NCBI RefSeq assembly: GCF_018131015.1 | Contig: NZ_JAFCJJ010000001.1 | Coordinates: 1-64,000 of the forward strand | Length of the DNA stretch: 64,000 nucleotides | Direction: 5' to 3' | Source of the DNA: Bradyrhizobium diazoefficiens | GTDB taxonomy: Bacteria > Pseudomonadota > Alphaproteobacteria > Rhizobiales > Xanthobacteraceae | Shown here: positions 32,883 through 42,690 of the stretch, piece after piece | Position numbering within the stretch: the stretch's first letter is position 1 | Layout: each line of letters starts with the position of its first letter | Translations under genes and position numbers: made by a program | The notes under the pieces: generated by a model | What the model saw: the letters and a program-made list of their open reading frames with translations, nothing else | What the model was told of the DNA's origin: nothing | Databases searched by the model: none

Positions 32883-34886
32883 CTACCTCTGCGCTGTCAC
32901 TATCGTATCGATATTCGCCGCGATAATCGATCCACCATCGGCAAAGATCGCGGCACGCAATGCGTCCAGAAACTGACGCTCCGTTTCCTTCTCTGAACGC
33001 TGGTTATCAAATATGGGACGTTTGGAGGCGAGTACGACCAGCATCTCGCGTCCAAATGGGGCCGATACCCGGAATTGTCCCCACAAGTCTCCTGTACCAA
33101 AAGTCAGTGTAGTCGAGGGCGGGCGCGGGGACTGAAGTCCCGTGCCTCTGGCGGAAAGATTCGCGACCGTTCCATCTGCTTGAATGTATGCCACGTGCAT
33201 ATAACTGGGATAGCTTGGAGTCTCGACTTCGAATATCAATGGATCACCGTCCCTCAGCAGAGACAGGCCATCCGCCTTTCTTATTTTCACTTTCAACCCG
33301 TCGGACACTCCCTTTGCTATCGGGGCGTTGAGCGTCTGCCGAGCCTCACACAAGGGCCAGGGCGTCACATCGACTTCCAGCCGGGCATCTCCGTAGTGAA
33401 CTCGAAGCCATTCGATATCGTCAAACGTCCCGACGAAACCGCCTATGACTTTTTGTCCTTGCTGATAGGCAAGTTCAATATGACCGCAGCGATCCTCAGG
33501 CAGCGAGATGATCGAACTGTCCTCAACAGCAACGACTGTGGTCGCGCTGACGCCCACGCCACCTTTATTGATCGCATTCAGAGTATATTTTGTGGTCCCT
33601 GACGGCGTAACCGTTTTTGACCCGACTTCAGGCACGGTCTCGCCGTCAAGTCGAACGAGCGACGTATTGCTTGCAGACCAGGAGAGTGTCGCGGAACCGC
33701 CTTTCGCGATGTGACCGCGATTGGAGTTGAACGCAACGATGATGGGCGGAGGGTGCGGCGGTTCGGTTACAGTCACAGTCGCCGCACACGTCGCATTTGC
33801 GTTTGAATCATTGCCCAGGAACGTCCCGATATAGGTGGTTGTGGCTTCCGGAACGATTCTAACCGAACCGTTCGCAAATACCCCGCCGATCGCCTTGTCA
33901 ATTCGTCCCCCAACGGAATTTTTGGAGGTGTACGAGAGCGTGGCGCTGCTACCCCGCTGTATGACGTCGGGGGTAATTGTCATGCTGCAAGACGGTGGAG
34001 GAGATGGAGGTGTCGGCGGTGGCGGTGGAGGTCTCGGACCTGTGACAACTCCCATCATGAGGATCTTCTTGGCCACAGCGTACGACATCCATCCAAAACC
34101 GTTCTGGCCCCAATCCTCTCCCCATGAGTTCATGACTTTCAATAGTTGTCTCTCGTCGTCGTAACCGACGGCAACTATTGCGTGGCCGCAAGCTTCGGCA
34201 TCACAGGGCGTGCCAACGCTGTACATGACGGGCTTGGACCGGTTAAGTTCTCTGAACATGTCGGTCGCCTGAATAGCGATGATGGCGGGATCGTTCTTCG
34301 CTAGTGATCCTAATATTGCTTCAAGAAGGCCGTCTGGAGAATCGCTCGTGCCTAACACCTCACGGCGTTTGGTATGAAAATCATTCGCGTTGGCTCTCTG
34401 CTGGGGAGTGATGAGTTGGCACAGCAGGGGGAGCCTGTTCGGATAGTCTCGAAGGGACAGTGCGCCGTCCCAAAGGTTGCCAATGGCATCATAGGGACTT
34501 GACCCGGCATTCTCGCAGCTCTTGCCGTTCACACCTTTGCCATTCCTCATCTTGTTGTAGAGATAAAGCGGACTTGGAATGTTCGACGGATCTGTGAGAG
34601 ATCGATTCTCGACCTTCCTTGTGTAATATGCTCGTGCGTATGAGACGGCCCAGGCGGTGCAAGTGCCGCCAATCTGATTCCCGGCCCGCGGGAAATTGCT
34701 TGAAAGATCCACGCGTGGAGGTCGCCAATCTCGAAAAGCGGGCGCTCGCGGAAGTCTTGCTAACTCTTCCGGAGTTTCAAGAACCAGGCCGCTCGGAGAC
34801 GCTGCCCGCCTGCCGTCTTGGGCTGATGATAATGTCGCCCCCAACAGCGCGAACGCAACAGTAATCAATATAACCAAGCGTTCCAT
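32883..34886 (-). CDS. Exported papain-like (C1) peptidase with Ig-like and DUF4384-like domains
   Basis: The protein has 667 residues. A signal peptide (RLVILITVAFALLGATLSSAQ) is followed by a C1A papain domain (about residues 45-280). The full catalytic set is present: Q71 and C76 (NQIGGTCTAWA), H235 (CGHAIVAVGY) and N253 (NSWGEDWG). A proline linker (PRPPPPPPTPPSPPP, about 285-298) leads to two Ig-like segments with GSSATLSYTS / GGSATLSWSASNTS signatures, then a C-terminal DUF4384-like domain (DGDPLIFEVETPSYPSYMHV...FGREMLVVLASKRP). It has a GAGGT SD and is 61 bases downstream of the caspase gene. GC is visibly lower than the window average. Confidence 0.85.
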   Translation of the reverse strand: MERLVILITVAFALLGATLSSAQDGRRAASPSGLVLETPEELARLPRAPAFRDWRPPRVDLSSNFPRAGNQIGGTCTAWAVSYARAYYTRKVENRSLTDPSNIPSPLYLYNKMRNGKGVNGKSCENAGSSPYDAIGNLWDGALSLRDYPNRLPLLCQLITPQQRANANDFHTKRREVLGTSDSPDGLLEAILGSLAKNDPAIIAIQATDMFRELNRSKPVMYSVGTPCDAEACGHAIVAVGYDDERQLLKVMNSWGEDWGQNGFGWMSYAVAKKILMMGVVTGPRPPPPPPTPPSPPPSCSMTITPDVIQRGSSATLSYTSKNSVGGRIDKAIGGVFANGSVRIVPEATTTYIGTFLGNDSNANATCAATVTVTEPPHPPPIIVAFNSNRGHIAKGGSATLSWSASNTSLVRLDGETVPEVGSKTVTPSGTTKYTLNAINKGGVGVSATTVVAVEDSSIISLPEDRCGHIELAYQQGQKVIGGFVGTFDDIEWLRVHYGDARLEVDVTPWPLCEARQTLNAPIAKGVSDGLKVKIRKADGLSLLRDGDPLIFEVETPSYPSYMHVAYIQADGTVANLSARGTGLQSPRPPSTTLTFGTGDLWGQFRVSAPFGREMLVVLASKRPIFDNQRSEKETERQFLDALRAAIFADGGSIIAANIDTIVTAQR

Positions 34887-34947
34887 TTAGACCTCAGTCA
34901 ATAATGATAGATCGCCTCACCGCAACGGCCGGTTCGCCTGGTGGCGC

Positions 34948-37900
34948 CTACCTCTGCGCGAGCGGAAAGTTTTCACCTTTAAAGCTGAAGAGCGGCTTTT
35001 GCTCGATACCCCACTGCTTATCAGCAATTTTCGGAAGCGTGTCGCCCACGTACTTCATCAGTTCCAGTATGTCGATTTTCCCGTCTTTGTCTTGATCCGC
35101 CGCATCGAACCCCGAAAGGATTGTGAACGTGAAGACGCCGTGCCCCTCGACGCCCTCTGCTGCGGGTCGATCTTCGGTAGTCGCAGTGATTATTGTGCGA
35201 TTGGCTGACTTGCTCATCAATGTAACGGCGTCGGCTCTCTCTTGTATGGCTGAGCCGCTCTCACAGGAGTCTATCAGCAGAAGGCTTCTTCTCGCCGGTA
35301 TCGAGGCCAGCCAGGAGATAAGTTTGTCCTGTCCTATACCGTCAACGACTATGGACTTTGCATCCACGTTTCGAAAATCGTAAGGCAAAAAGAAAAATTG
35401 CTGGTCCACGGTTTTTCCGTGGCCGGCCAGATACAGAATAAAGACATCTTCAGGCTGGACCGCGCGACTGAGTTCTCCTATGCGCCTCTCGATATTCGAT
35501 GCGGTGACATCCGCGTCTACGATGGGAGCTACTGGAGCGACCTCATAAAGTGTCCCAGCTCCCCGCCGGAGCGTCTGCACTACTGATTCCGCGTCTTGCC
35601 GCGCAAAACTGAGCTTCGGACGAACCGTCGCGTAATTGTTCACTCCGATCGCCAGGACGAATAGCCGGGCTTTTGCGATGACATCCTTCGCCACTCCTTT
35701 AACGATGGTCGTGGCGCGTTGCGATTCGATCACGCCAGCGCTGTTATAGGCGCCGACAGCGATCTGATTGTCCCCCGTTTTGATGGGCAGCATCTTCTTC
35801 AGGCGAACAGGCGCGCTACTTGCTCCCGCGGCGATTGTTTCCCGACCAAAGAGCTGGTCGTTGACGCGCCAGTCTATGTTTCCAACGCCTCCACCTTGCG
35901 CATTGATTTCTATTTCTACTTCCACGTAGTTGCCTGTTACGGTCAGGCCTGCTTTTGGATTGACGATGCTGACGCGCGGAGGCGGCCCGGATGCCGCTGC
36001 TTTCGACAAATCCAGGGATGCTGCGGCGTCACGAACTTTCCCACGCGGATCGCCTGCGAGCTTTTGCTGGAGTAGAAACGGAGCGTACAATTTTTGAAAG
36101 AACTGCTCTATTGTATAAATTCTGGTTCCGCGAACTGCGGAAAGAAATTCTCCTCCTTTTTCTGACGCGTCGAAGAACCCCTCTGGCGTCAATGCGATCC
36201 ATTCCTTCCCGGGGAGTGAATACAGATTGGCAAGCAGGGCGCCCCTCTCTGGCTCCCGAACGGCAACGACGCCATCCTGGTTCAGCGCTAGAAGTTTTCC
36301 TTGGGCGGAAAATGCGACTTCGTCGATAGCGGTCCCCGTCGGAAAGCTGCTCAAAAGGCGTCCGGTCGCAGGGTCCCATAGTTTCATTGTTCCGTCATTG
36401 CTTCCCGAAAGCAGCACTTTGCCATCAGGCCGCATTTGGAGCGACGTCACAGCGCCAGTATGCCCCCGGAGGGTGAGCAACGGTTTTCCGGTGCGAGGGT
36501 CGAATTTTTTTATGTATTGATCTGCGCCCACAAACAGGGCGTTGCCATCTGCAGAGAAGACTGGCGCAGAGCGATTGCCTTCCGCACCTGTCCGAATTGA
36601 TCGCTGATGCTTTCCATTCACGCCAAATATATTTACGTAAGGACCATCGGCTATCAAATTACCGATAGCGTATGTCTTTCCGTCTGGAGACAGTTCTAGA
36701 TAGCTGTCGTGCTGCCCAGCCGATTCTCTGGAAAGCACGGTGCCGGATTTGACCGATACGATCACCGCTGAAGGTCCATCGGGAAAGTTCAAGATCACGC
36801 CGAGTAAGGTTCCATCTGCTGAAAAGCGCGCCGTTCTCAAGCCCGCCTCGACGGGAAAATCGAACTCGCGAAGCAGTCGTTTCGATGAAGCTTCATAGAC
36901 AGCAAGAGGACGGGTTGGTCCTGCCGCCGCGACGATGCCTCCATCCGGGGAGAAGGCGGTTACATCCTTGGTTTCTTGACTTGTTGGAAAGCCTTCGATG
37001 CGCCTGCCAGATTGTAGATCCCACCCATATTCCGAGGTTAACAGCGCGACTTCGCGGCGCGGATCCGGGCTGAGGGTGAGCGATGCCTTCACTGACGATG
37101 CCGCCCACAGGCTTTTTCCTGAGGATGAACTCTGTACCTGCACGCTGCCGTCATTTGAACCCAGCGCGACCAATTCCCCGGAAGGCGAGAATGCTGCACT
37201 CGATATACTCTTTACCGATCCAATCACAGAGTTTTGGGCGCCGGACTCGACGTCCCAGATCAATATCCCTCGGGGAGCTCCCGGCGGATCAGCCCTTCCC
37301 ATGTCGGTGACGATAAACACGGAACGCCCATCGGGTGCGAAGGCGAGAGATTCTATCGGTCGTCCATGCTCCATGGACCGCTTGATCTTCCCCGACTGGA
37401 CATCCCACAGTGAGAGAAAGTAGCTGTCATCGGCGATGGCCAAAAGCATGCCGTCGGGAGACACGGCAATTTTCCTGGGTTTAGTATTTGTGCTGAAGGT
37501 GTGGATGAGTTTGCCGGATGTGACGTCCCACAATCGCACGGCTTTGTCGTTGTAGGCCGCGAACAGACTTTTGTTGTCGGGCGACAATGCAAGTCCGAAT
37601 ACGCCTACGCCCTTGAATTGATCGCGACCTATAGTTTGAACAATGGTTTTCGAGTTTAGATCCCAAATCACGATGTCGCCGCTGTTCTCCAGTGATATTG
37701 CGAAGCGCGAGTCTGACGAAAGGGCAAACGCTCTTGAAATGCCCCAGCCATCAGGTCTGGTGAAGGTGATCAAGCGACGACCAGTCTCTACCTCCCACAG
37801 GAAAGACTTTGCGTCGAGGTCCCCCGAGATCAGTTGCTTGCCATTGGGTGAAAACGCGAGGGCGGTGATTTGCTCTGGATGGCCAGACAATTTTCTGAGC

Positions 37901-38160
37901 AGTCGCCCAGTGGCGACATCCCACAATCGGACCGAACTGTCGTAGCTGCCGGTAGCAAGCAGCTGTCCATCGGGAGAGAAACTCATCGCCTGGACGCTAC
38001 GGTTGTGCGTGACGTTGGGAACTATGTCCGTCGGAAATGGCTGAGCGTCCGTTTGAGGTTCGGTAATCGGCTTGATGATCTCGAGCCCTCTGAACTCAGC
38101 TTGGGCCGATGCGCTGAAGAACGCCAGTAAACACAGAAAGGGAAAATGTAAGCGGCTCAT
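34948..38160 (-). CDS. Exported WD40-repeat protein with C-terminal caspase domain
   Basis: The protein has 1070 residues. A signal peptide (FPFLCLLAFFSASAQA) precedes about 13 WD40 repeats (residues 45-660; SVRLWDVATGR, AVRLWDVTSGK, LSLWDVQSGK, MKLWDPATGR), enough for two propellers. A beta-rich linker follows (about 700-815), then a C14 caspase-like domain from residue 835 with H914 (YLAGHG) and C966 (IDSCESG). Near the end D1022-Q-D-K-D-G-K-I-D-I-L-E1033 is a canonical EF-hand loop. Ca-dependent activation is plausible. The SD is AGGAG. It is first in an operon with the papain-like gene and differs from its surroundings in GC. Confidence 0.9.
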   Translation of the reverse strand: MSRLHFPFLCLLAFFSASAQAEFRGLEIIKPITEPQTDAQPFPTDIVPNVTHNRSVQAMSFSPDGQLLATGSYDSSVRLWDVATGRLLRKLSGHPEQITALAFSPNGKQLISGDLDAKSFLWEVETGRRLITFTRPDGWGISRAFALSSDSRFAISLENSGDIVIWDLNSKTIVQTIGRDQFKGVGVFGLALSPDNKSLFAAYNDKAVRLWDVTSGKLIHTFSTNTKPRKIAVSPDGMLLAIADDSYFLSLWDVQSGKIKRSMEHGRPIESLAFAPDGRSVFIVTDMGRADPPGAPRGILIWDVESGAQNSVIGSVKSISSAAFSPSGELVALGSNDGSVQVQSSSSGKSLWAASSVKASLTLSPDPRREVALLTSEYGWDLQSGRRIEGFPTSQETKDVTAFSPDGGIVAAAGPTRPLAVYEASSKRLLREFDFPVEAGLRTARFSADGTLLGVILNFPDGPSAVIVSVKSGTVLSRESAGQHDSYLELSPDGKTYAIGNLIADGPYVNIFGVNGKHQRSIRTGAEGNRSAPVFSADGNALFVGADQYIKKFDPRTGKPLLTLRGHTGAVTSLQMRPDGKVLLSGSNDGTMKLWDPATGRLLSSFPTGTAIDEVAFSAQGKLLALNQDGVVAVREPERGALLANLYSLPGKEWIALTPEGFFDASEKGGEFLSAVRGTRIYTIEQFFQKLYAPFLLQQKLAGDPRGKVRDAAASLDLSKAAASGPPPRVSIVNPKAGLTVTGNYVEVEIEINAQGGGVGNIDWRVNDQLFGRETIAAGASSAPVRLKKMLPIKTGDNQIAVGAYNSAGVIESQRATTIVKGVAKDVIAKARLFVLAIGVNNYATVRPKLSFARQDAESVVQTLRRGAGTLYEVAPVAPIVDADVTASNIERRIGELSRAVQPEDVFILYLAGHGKTVDQQFFFLPYDFRNVDAKSIVVDGIGQDKLISWLASIPARRSLLLIDSCESGSAIQERADAVTLMSKSANRTIITATTEDRPAAEGVEGHGVFTFTILSGFDAADQDKDGKIDILELMKYVGDTLPKIADKQWGIEQKPLFSFKGENFPLAQR

Positions 38161-38937
38161 TCGCGGCTCCTACCATCTCAACGATCGCATCGTATCCGCC
38201 AAGAAATTCGCGTTGCTGATTAATGACCCGGCTGGCCTTGGACCCCTTGCTGGAAACTCTGTGAGAAATTCCTGCTCGACCTTGCAGGCCCAGGCAGCGC
38301 TCGCACCCACTTTGCCTTGTCCCACCTATGAGGCAGCTGTAATTTTCCGAATGATCGAAGCGCTCACGAAAGGCCTCCCGAAGCGTTGAACAGGCTGACG
38401 GCTCCTCGATCTCTTCCGCTGCCAATGAAATAGGGCATCCGGTCTTCGGCACTTGCCGGGTTGCTTCCGCCACGCAGTGTCAAGTTGGTAGAAACCGAAC
38501 AGAAGAATACGCGGGTTAGCGGTTAGAGAAACGTTGTCGACGGTCAATAGCGTTGCAATGGCAAACAATTGTGCTCATTCCTCCGAGTTTGGCAAGTCGA
38601 TCCGACGCCATCATACGCGGGTCTCTCGGATCGTCGGACCAACGGCGGCTGATCAAAACAATCTATACGTCGACAAAAAATAACCGCGATGGAGTTTTCC
38701 ACGCGGGTCCCGCAAATTTTCAACGATGCCATTCTGCCAGTGTTTTGCCCGACGGGTCAAGTGCGTTTTCGGGAAAGCCGCAAGCCAGCAATTTCCGCCG
38801 CAGCGTCGGTCTTCGTCGCCGGTGTGCCCATGCGTCCGGGATGAGCGCCAAATTAGGCCAGTGATTTCAATGCCCCGGAATCGGTGCATGGGGTTGTTTT
38901 CGCAGTTTGTGCCTTGCGTCGCCGGAAACGGCCTCGG
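38161..38937. other. 777-base gap, no supported gene
   Basis: The gap holds the promoter of the caspase operon near its left end and otherwise shows nothing I can support. Several frames of 60-125 codons exist on both strands, but none has a ribosome binding site, a recognisable family or the codon bias of the genome. The lower GC continues from the caspase gene to about 38900, so the gap probably belongs to the same acquired segment and may hold decayed genes. Confidence 0.4.
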
Positions 38938-39519
38938 TCAGCGCCGGCCGCGCGCCTCGCTCTTGGCCGGCGGCTCGGTCTGCGGCGCGCAGGTCGCAGC
39001 CGCGAGCGAGGCCTGCGCCTGCGGCATCAGGCCGGGCTCGGCGGCGAGCGCCTTCATCACGATCAGGCCGGTGGTGCTGGGGGAATCGATGATCAGGCGG
39101 TCGGCCGCGGTGACTTCCTCGTCCTCGGGCAGGTCGTTGTGCTGTGCCTCCGTCATCAGGTCGAGTTCGATCACCTTCTTGCCTGCCGAGCGGTCGTTGA
39201 TGGCGTAATAGGCGATCTCGTTGCGGGTGTAGAACGACACCGAGGTGTAGGCCTGGCTCACGGGCACGGTGAGCTTGATCGGTCCGCCCGAAAGGTCGTA
39301 GCGGCAGATCGCGAGCGCAAAGGCCGGATCCATGAACGGCATCGGCGAGGTGCCGGGATCGGCCAGCGGAAGCTGGCTGACGCCGTTGAGCTTGGTCATC
39401 GGCGTCAGGCGCGAATAGGCGTCCTGGGTCGCGATCCGTGGCAGCGCCAGCACGCTGACGAGGTGGACGACGAGACCGAGCGCGATGCCGGCGACGATGG
39501 TGAGCGCCAGGCGGATCAT
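38938..39519 (-). CDS. DUF1254 domain membrane-anchored protein
   Basis: The protein has 193 residues and an N-terminal hydrophobic anchor (LALTIVAGIALGLVVHLVSVLAL). The body matches the short DUF1254 type (RIATQDAYSRLTPM, LADPGTSPMPFMDPAFALAICRYDLSGGPIKLTVPV, SVSFYTRNEIAYYAINDR). Its start overlaps the stop of the upstream DUF1214 gene (ATGA), so the two are made together. In many bacteria DUF1254 and DUF1214 are fused in one protein; here they are split. The function is unknown. Confidence 0.75.
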   Translation of the reverse strand: MIRLALTIVAGIALGLVVHLVSVLALPRIATQDAYSRLTPMTKLNGVSQLPLADPGTSPMPFMDPAFALAICRYDLSGGPIKLTVPVSQAYTSVSFYTRNEIAYYAINDRSAGKKVIELDLMTEAQHNDLPEDEEVTAADRLIIDSPSTTGLIVMKALAAEPGLMPQAQASLAAATCAPQTEPPAKSEARGRR

Positions 39520-40094
39520 GAGCAGCCCACCGTCGAGATCGTGGGCATCGGCGCGTCGCGCTTGGTGCGCGTCGCTACGCCGACCGGGGTATCGTAGAGC
39601 CGCAGCATCAGCGCGTAGCGCTCGATGCCGCCGGTCGGCAGCCAGTTGCCGGCGCGCGAGCGCGAGGCGATGCGGATCTCGAACGAGCCGTCGGACTGGC
39701 GGATGATTTCCTGGCTGGTGAAGCCGTAGCGGGCAAGCGAATTGGCGACGAGGTGGCCCTTGCGGTCGTAGAGCGTCAGCGTCCAGAACCGCGCCGGCGG
39801 CGTCACGCCGGAGACGATCACGTCGCAGCGGCCGTCGAGCGCCTTCTTCTTGTCGTCGGCGGTCGCGGTGAAGGCGACGCCGTCGCCGGTGCCGATCGGC
39901 AGCTCGCCATTGCGCACGATGGTGGCGCGCGAATAGGGATCGACGTCGGCGGTGCCGGTGCGCGGCCGCGCGGTCCAGGCGCCGATGGTCAGCGCGCCGA
40001 TCTCGGTGCCGCGCGTCGTCGTCATCCAGGTCGCCCCGACGCCGACCACGGTCGCGAGCAGGAGCGCCGTCAATGTGATCAATATCAGCCGCAC
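39516..40094 (-). CDS. DUF1214 domain membrane-anchored protein
   Basis: This is a 192-residue protein. One N-terminal helix (ILITLTALLLATVVGVGATW) anchors a periplasmic DUF1214 domain (DPYSRATIVRNGELPIG, FWTLTLYDRKGHLVANSLARYGFTSQEI, FEIRIASRSRAGNWLPTGG). The ending RLYDTPVGVAT fits the family's final strand. It lies nine bases downstream of the PBP1A gene on the same strand and is coupled to the DUF1254 gene, which suggests an envelope function. Confidence 0.8.
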   Translation of the reverse strand: MRLILITLTALLLATVVGVGATWMTTTRGTEIGALTIGAWTARPRTGTADVDPYSRATIVRNGELPIGTGDGVAFTATADDKKKALDGRCDVIVSGVTPPARFWTLTLYDRKGHLVANSLARYGFTSQEIIRQSDGSFEIRIASRSRAGNWLPTGGIERYALMLRLYDTPVGVATRTKRDAPMPTISTVGCS

Positions 40095-40103
40095 GGGTCG
40101 CGA

Positions 40104-42395
40104 TCAGTTCTTGCGCTGGGTGGAGCCGTTCGCGTTCTCCTCCGCATAGTTCTGCGGAAAGGCGAGCGCGCTGGTCGATGAGGCCGGCTTGGCCTGCTTG
40201 GTATCGTCGGCCGAAGCCTTGGTCGCGGTCCTGGCGGCATCGTCGAGCATCTTCTCGACGCGCACCAGGATATCGGCGCCGCGCTTGGTCAGCACGGGCG
40301 GCGGGCCGGGCTTGGTCTCCAGCACCTTCGGCGCCGCATTGGCCTGTGCGTTGGCGGCCATCGGCTGCGGCGGCAGCTTCTGGCCCATGCCGATGCCGGG
40401 AATTTCCCGGACCTCGACGCCCTGATGCGCCGCGACCATGATGTCGTGCCAGGTCTGCGCCGGCAGCGAGCCGCCGGTCATGCGGTTGGTCGGCGAGTAG
40501 TCGTCATTGCCGTACCAGACCGCGCAGGTGAAATTGCCGGTGTAGCCGACGAACCAGGCGTCGCGATAGGCATTGGTGGTGCCGGTCTTGCCGGCGGTCG
40601 GAATGCCGTCGAGCGCGGCGCGGCGCGCGGTGCCTTCGCTGACGACGTGGCTCATCATGCCGGCCATGTCGGCGGCGATGTTCGCAGGGATCGCCTGCCG
40701 CGGCTTCGGGCCGTCGCGGTCCCAGCGCCAGACCAGATCGCCCGCGCCGGTGCGCACCTCCAGCACCGCGTGCGGCGTCACCGCCTTGCCGCGGTTGGGG
40801 AAGGTCGCGTAGGCCACGGCGTGCTCCAGCACGGTGACCTCGTCCGAGCCGATCGGCAGCGATGGCGTGTCGGGCAGGGGCGCCTTGATGCCGAAGCGGC
40901 GCGCGACCTCGACGATCTTGGCGCGGCCGACCTTGGCCGGGTTCTGCGTCTTCGGCTGCTCCCGGCGGCCGATCTCGATCGACAGCTTCACCGGCACGAC
41001 GTTGATCGAGCGCGTGATCGCCTGCGTCAGCGTCACCGAGCCGGAATAGGAGTGGCCATAGTTCTGCGGGCACCAATTGCCGATGCAGACGGGTCCGTCG
41101 ACCACGACCGAGTTCGGCGTGTAACCGCTGAGCAGTGCGGTGGTGTAGACGTAAGGCTTGAACGAGGAGCCGGGCTGGCGGTAGGCGTCGGTGGCGCGGT
41201 TGAACTGGCTCGCGCCGTAGTCGCGGCCGCCGACCATGGCGCGGACGCCGCCGTCGAGATCGGACACGACGGTCGCGGCCTGGGTCGCGTGATAGTCGCG
41301 GCCGAACTGGCGCAGCTGGTTCTCGATGGCGTCCTCGGCCGCCTTCTGCACGTTGGCGTCGATCGCAAGCCGCACCACGAAGACGCGCTCGGTGTAGGAT
41401 TTCGGGAAGGTGTCGACGAGCTTGCGCATCTCGTCGAAGGCGTAGTCGAGATAGTAGTTCGGCGAGGCCTCGTCGCGGCGGTCGACGGCGAAGGCCGGGT
41501 TGCGACGGGCGCCGAACACCTGGCCCTCGGTCATGAAGCCGGCATCGACGAGGTTGTCGAGCACGACGTTGGCGCGGGCTCGCGCAGCGGGCAGGTTGAT
41601 GTGGGGCGCGTATTTGGTCGGCGCCTTGAACAGGCCGGCCAGCATCGCCGCTTCGGCCAAGGTCACGTCGCGCGCGGATTTGTTGAAATAGAAATGCGCG
41701 GCGCCGTCGACGCCGAATGTGCCGCCGCCCATATAGGCGCGGTCGAGATAGAGTTTCAGGATCTCGTTCTTGGTCAGCCGCCATTCCAGCCAGATCGCGA
41801 GGAAGGCCTCGTTGACCTTGCGCTCGATGGTGCGTTCGTTGCTCAGGAACAGGTTCTTGGCGAGCTGCTGGGTGATCGAGGAGCCGCCCTGGCGGACGCC
41901 GCCGGCCTGGGCGTTGGTGACGAGCGCGCGCGCGGTGCCGGCGATGTCGATGCCGAAATGCTCGTAGAAGCGGCGGTCCTCGGTGGCGAGCGTCGCCTTG
42001 ATCAGCACGTCCGGAAAATCTTCCAGCGGGATCGAATCGTTGTGCTTGATGCCGCGGCTGCCGATCGGGTTGCCGTAGCGGTCGAGGAAGGTCACCGCGA
42101 GATCGGATTTCTTCAACCAGTCCTCGTCCGCGGTCTCGCGGAAGGCGGGGATGGCGAGGGTGAGCAGCAGGATCAGGCCGCCGAGCCCGAGGGTCGCGGC
42201 CTCCGACAGCGGCTCGATGAACACCCAGCGCTTCCAACGCCCGACATAGAAGCGGTCCATGAAGGTCGAGTAGCGCTCATAGAGCTCGCGCAGGCCCCTC
42301 GCCGACGAGAACAGGGACGAGTTGAAGCGCGCGTCGAGGTCCAGAAAGAAATTCCGGACGCTGCTCGTCCAATCGGATGGTCTATTCTGGTCCAA
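40104..42395 (-). CDS. Bifunctional penicillin-binding protein 1A
   Basis: The protein has about 763 residues. One transmembrane helix (LGLGGLILLLTLAIPAF) is preceded by a 90-residue cytoplasmic region. The GT51 transglycosylase domain has TEDRRFYEHFGID and GGSSITQQLAKNLFL. The transpeptidase domain has SxxK in GSSFKPY, SxN in RSINVVP and KTG in GKTGTTNAYRDAWFVG. It polymerises and cross-links murein. I start at TTG 42395 (LDQNRPSDW), with AAGGG seven bases upstream; the frame is open to an ATG at 42548 that would add an unconserved Arg/Ala-rich piece. A Lys/Ala/Thr-rich tail ends it. Confidence 0.85.
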   Translation of the reverse strand: MDQNRPSDWTSSVRNFFLDLDARFNSSLFSSARGLRELYERYSTFMDRFYVGRWKRWVFIEPLSEAATLGLGGLILLLTLAIPAFRETADEDWLKKSDLAVTFLDRYGNPIGSRGIKHNDSIPLEDFPDVLIKATLATEDRRFYEHFGIDIAGTARALVTNAQAGGVRQGGSSITQQLAKNLFLSNERTIERKVNEAFLAIWLEWRLTKNEILKLYLDRAYMGGGTFGVDGAAHFYFNKSARDVTLAEAAMLAGLFKAPTKYAPHINLPAARARANVVLDNLVDAGFMTEGQVFGARRNPAFAVDRRDEASPNYYLDYAFDEMRKLVDTFPKSYTERVFVVRLAIDANVQKAAEDAIENQLRQFGRDYHATQAATVVSDLDGGVRAMVGGRDYGASQFNRATDAYRQPGSSFKPYVYTTALLSGYTPNSVVVDGPVCIGNWCPQNYGHSYSGSVTLTQAITRSINVVPVKLSIEIGRREQPKTQNPAKVGRAKIVEVARRFGIKAPLPDTPSLPIGSDEVTVLEHAVAYATFPNRGKAVTPHAVLEVRTGAGDLVWRWDRDGPKPRQAIPANIAADMAGMMSHVVSEGTARRAALDGIPTAGKTGTTNAYRDAWFVGYTGNFTCAVWYGNDDYSPTNRMTGGSLPAQTWHDIMVAAHQGVEVREIPGIGMGQKLPPQPMAANAQANAAPKVLETKPGPPPVLTKRGADILVRVEKMLDDAARTATKASADDTKQAKPASSTSALAFPQNYAEENANGSTQRKN

Positions 42396-42690
42396 CCTGG
42401 AACCCTTGAGGCTCGCTTCGACAGCGTTCAAGCACCCGGCCGGGGCGGCATCGAGACGTCTTGCGGGAATGTTGCGGCAAACCCAAGGCGCCCGGTTCGC
42501 GTCCGAGGGACTTGCTGTTCTTCTAGCCGAGCGGGAGCCATATACCAATGGTCCTGCTCGCGATTTTGAACAACAGGCCTAATCGAACCCCGGTTCATTA
42601 CGGCCTTCGCCGGGGCCTTGCTTGCAGCGATGCCGCAGCCCGCCTTAGATGGGCCAAGGCTGCAGTTCCTTCGAACCCTTGTTGAGGCGC

